DNA from: Verrucomicrobiia bacterium
Lineage (GTDB): Bacteria; Verrucomicrobiota; Verrucomicrobiia; Limisphaerales; UBA11358
Length of the DNA stretch: 7,327 nucleotides
Reading direction: 5' to 3'
NCBI GenBank assembly: GCA_030044395.1
Contig: JASHVW010000204.1
Span: 1 to 7,327 of the forward strand
The notes under the pieces: model-generated
What the model saw: only the letters and a program-made list of their open reading frames with translations
What the model was told of the DNA's origin: nothing
The model's database searches: none
Shown: piece by piece, positions 5,283 through 7,327 of the stretch
Numbering within the stretch: the stretch's first letter is position 1
How the letters are laid out: every line of letters begins with the position of its first letter
Made by a program: the position numbers and the translations under genes

Positions 5283-6017
5283 ATGGCCGGTCACAGCAAA
5301 TGGGCAAAAGTGAAGCGGATCAAGGCGGTGGTGGACGCGAAGCGCGGGAAAATTTTCTCGAAACTGGCCCGGGAAGTTTCCGTGGCCGCGAAAGTTGGCG
5401 GCGCCGATCCGCAGATGAACCCGCGCCTGCGGATGGTCCTGCTCAAGTGCCGCGCGGTCAACATGCCGGCCGATAACATTGACCGCGCCATAAAAAAAGG
5501 CGCCGGCGGCGGCGAGGGCGCCAACTTTGAAGATTTATCCTACGAAATTTATGGGCCGCACGGCGTTGCATTGCTCGTGGAAATCAGCACGGATAACCGA
5601 AATCGCACCGCGGCGGAAATCCGCAGCATCGTCACGAAAAACGGCGGGGCCATCGCCACACCCGGGTCGGTCAGCCGGCTTTTTCAACGCAAGGGGCAGT
5701 TCATCGTCTCGCGATCAGCCGCTTCGGAAGAAAAGTTGATGGAACTGGCGTTGGAGGCCGGGGCGGAGGATTTCAAGACGGACGAACAAGGATTTGAAAT
5801 TTTGACCGAACCGGCGATGTTTGAAGCAGTGCATCAAAAAATGGAGAGCGCGGGTATCCAATCCGAATCTGCGGAAATCACCTTCCTTGCCTCGATCATG
5901 GTTCCGCTGTCGGACGCCGGGGCGGCGGCCGCCGCCGGGAAATTGATTGACGCGCTTGAAGAGCACGACGATGTGAAAGAAGTGTTTACCAACGGTGAAT
6001 TTCCCGAGGCGGCCTGA
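5283..6017 (+). CDS. yebC: YebC/PmpR family protein
   Basis: This 244-residue protein (the family is usually 240-250) starts with the hallmark MAGHSKWA and continues with DAKRGKIFSKL (18-28), NPRLR (46-50), NMPADNIDRAIKKGAG (60-75), YGPHGVALLVE (90-100), TDNRNRT (103-109) and GGAIATPGSV (121-130). It ends in the usual LIDALEEHDDVKEVFTN block (221-237). Family members are cytoplasmic. They were first described as transcriptional regulators (PmpR), while recent work and mitochondrial TACO1 point to a role in translation, relieving stalling at proline-rich stretches. The usual KHRK after the N-terminal signature is K-R-I-K here (residues 11-14). A run of five alanines occurs at about 214-218. 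The start is fixed by MAGHSKW. No Shine-Dalgarno site is visible in gatttaaaaca before it. yebC often sits by ruvC, which is not seen here. Confidence 0.95.
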   Translation: MAGHSKWAKVKRIKAVVDAKRGKIFSKLAREVSVAAKVGGADPQMNPRLRMVLLKCRAVNMPADNIDRAIKKGAGGGEGANFEDLSYEIYGPHGVALLVEISTDNRNRTAAEIRSIVTKNGGAIATPGSVSRLFQRKGQFIVSRSAASEEKLMELALEAGAEDFKTDEQGFEILTEPAMFEAVHQKMESAGIQSESAEITFLASIMVPLSDAGAAAAAGKLIDALEEHDDVKEVFTNGEFPEAA

Positions 6018-6020
6018 CGC

Positions 6021-7327
6021 ATGAAGGCATTGACCGGCGACACCTTGCTTGCGCGGCTGTTGGGCAAACTGGCGGCGGCAGTGATTCACCGCCGACACTG
6101 GTTTGTCTGGCCGCAGATCGTCCTGTTTGTGGCTGGGGTTTTGGTTACGGTCTTCTTTTTGCAGTTCGACACCAATCGCGACGATTTGGTGAGCAAAAAC
6201 CTGAAATACGAACGGAATTTCCTGGCGCTTCAGAGGGATTTTCCCCAACAAGGAAACGACCTGGTGGCAGTGGTGCAAAGCGACAGCACGGAAAAAAACC
6301 GGCAATTCATCGAGCGGCTGGCGATGAAAATGTCGGTGGAAACCAATTTGTTCCGGGATGTCTTTTACCAGCATGACCTGGCGGCGATGGGCACCAAGGC
6401 ATTGTTTTTTGTGCCAGAAGACGATCTGGCGGACATCAGAGATACACTGCGCGTGGACATGCCCTTTATCCGGCAATTTACACAGACGACCAACCTCATC
6501 ACCTTTTTCGAGCAGATCAACACCGATTTCCGCACCTCCTCGGGCGGCACCAACGCGCAGACGGAATCCATGCTCCAGGCGTTCCCCGTCCTGACCCGCA
6601 TCCTGACGCAGGCGACGTCAAGCCTGGAAATGCCAGGGCGCCCGCCGTCGCCGGGCGTGGCCTCGTTGTTCGGCGCCCCGGATGTGTCCGACGTGTATAT
6701 CACCTACGACCATGACACGATCTTTCTGCTTACCACGCACGCGCCCTCGGATGCGCTGACCGGCGACGCGATTGAGGAGCTGCGGCGGCTGATCGCCCTG
6801 ACCCAAAATGAAGTGCCCGGAGTGAACGTGGGACTGACCGGCGAGCCCGTATTGGATTATGACGAAATGTTGCAATCACAAAAGGACATGACCAAGGCGA
6901 GCATCGCATCGCTGTTTTTGTGCGCCCTGATTTTTATTTACGGCTACAACGAAACCGGGCGTCCGATCAAAGCCACCTTGTGCCTGATCATCGGGCTGGG
7001 GTACACGATGGCATTCACCACCCTGTCCATCGGCCATTTGAATATTCTGACGATCACCTTCGTGCCCATGCTGATCGGACTGGCGATTGATTTTGGCGTT
7101 CATTTAATCACCCGCTACGAGGAGGAATTGCGCAAGGGCCAGAAAAACGCGCCCGCGCTGACGACGGCAATGGTCTTTACCGGCAAGGGTATTTTCACCG
7201 GCGCGCTGACCACGGCGGGGGCGTTTATCGCCATGGCCTTCACGAATTTCAAAGGCATCCAGGAAATGGGTGTCATTTGCGGCGGCGGTTTGCTGCTGTG
7301 CCTGGTTCCAATGATGACGATGCTGCC
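6021..7327 (+). CDS. HpnN-like RND/MMPL family exporter (N-terminal part, runs off the edge)
   Basis: The frame is open for 435 codons from ATG 6021 to the window end; RND exporters of this class are roughly 800-900 residues, so about half is visible. After a basic N-terminus comes TM1 (about 27-49), then a large periplasmic domain (about 50-290, FDTNRDDLV...FPQQGNDLVAVV...LFRDV...ALFFVP) and a helix bundle from about 293. Key motifs are GLTGEPVLDYDEM (271-283), the TM4-type GLAIDFGVHLITRYEEEL (353-370), whose Asp357 is the presumed proton-relay residue, and TGKGIFTGALTTAGAFIAM (387-405). The layout resembles HpnN, which moves hopanoids to the outer membrane, but other MMPL-like lipid exporters are possible and no other hopanoid gene is in view. 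It starts 3 bp after the yebC stop, with a GAGG at 6006-6009, so it is probably co-transcribed and translationally coupled. Confidence 0.87.
   Translation, partial: MKALTGDTLLARLLGKLAAAVIHRRHWFVWPQIVLFVAGVLVTVFFLQFDTNRDDLVSKNLKYERNFLALQRDFPQQGNDLVAVVQSDSTEKNRQFIERLAMKMSVETNLFRDVFYQHDLAAMGTKALFFVPEDDLADIRDTLRVDMPFIRQFTQTTNLITFFEQINTDFRTSSGGTNAQTESMLQAFPVLTRILTQATSSLEMPGRPPSPGVASLFGAPDVSDVYITYDHDTIFLLTTHAPSDALTGDAIEELRRLIALTQNEVPGVNVGLTGEPVLDYDEMLQSQKDMTKASIASLFLCALIFIYGYNETGRPIKATLCLIIGLGYTMAFTTLSIGHLNILTITFVPMLIGLAIDFGVHLITRYEEELRKGQKNAPALTTAMVFTGKGIFTGALTTAGAFIAMAFTNFKGIQEMGVICGGGLLLCLVPMMTML

Noticed and set aside
5715..6476. Minus-strand 253-residue frame across the yebC/RND junction
   Set aside because: It lies wholly opposite two well-supported genes and has a His/Gln-rich, shadow-like composition.

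Overview
The window looks like chromosomal DNA from a Gram-negative bacterium, most likely a member of the Verrucomicrobiota close to Pedosphaera/Limisphaerales. This rests on three impressions from the sequence: a secreted repeat protein ending in the LSWP...YTLQT...W...FFRL type of C-terminal domain common in that phylum, an LpxA whose closest remembered relatives are verrucomicrobial, and a GYF_2-DUF4190 membrane protein. No database search was possible. I see no phage, transposon, CRISPR, tRNA or rRNA signature.

Layout. Positions 1-48 hold the first 16 codons of a minus-strand gene that leaves the window. Positions 49-474 are non-coding: an AT-rich part with palindromes and a possible promoter for the edge gene, then a compact hairpin and a degenerate 7-bp tandem repeat. 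Positions 475-2814 (minus) encode a 779-residue secreted protein with twelve NHL-type beta-propeller repeats. A 207-bp divergent intergenic region with a perfect 8-bp-arm palindrome separates it from the plus-strand genes.

The plus strand carries lpxA (first step of lipid A synthesis, GTG start inferred), a GYF_2-DUF4190 membrane protein 5 bp later, and a DUF2752 membrane protein overlapping it by ATGA. After a 65-bp gap comes a YbjQ/UPF0145 protein. After a further 125-bp structured gap come yebC and, 3 bp on, the N-terminal 435 codons of a large RND/MMPL exporter resembling HpnN, which runs off the right edge.

The tight spacing suggests two transcription units: lpxA-GYF_2-DUF2752 (perhaps continuing into the YbjQ gene) and yebC-RND. 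A loose common theme is the cell envelope: lipid A synthesis, small membrane proteins of unknown role and a probable envelope lipid exporter, with a secreted propeller protein read away from them. No clear undescribed multi-gene system is visible. The best leads are the GYF_2-DUF4190/DUF2752 pair, the 12-repeat propeller, the heptamer repeats in two intergenic regions, and the alternative hairpins in the yebC leader.
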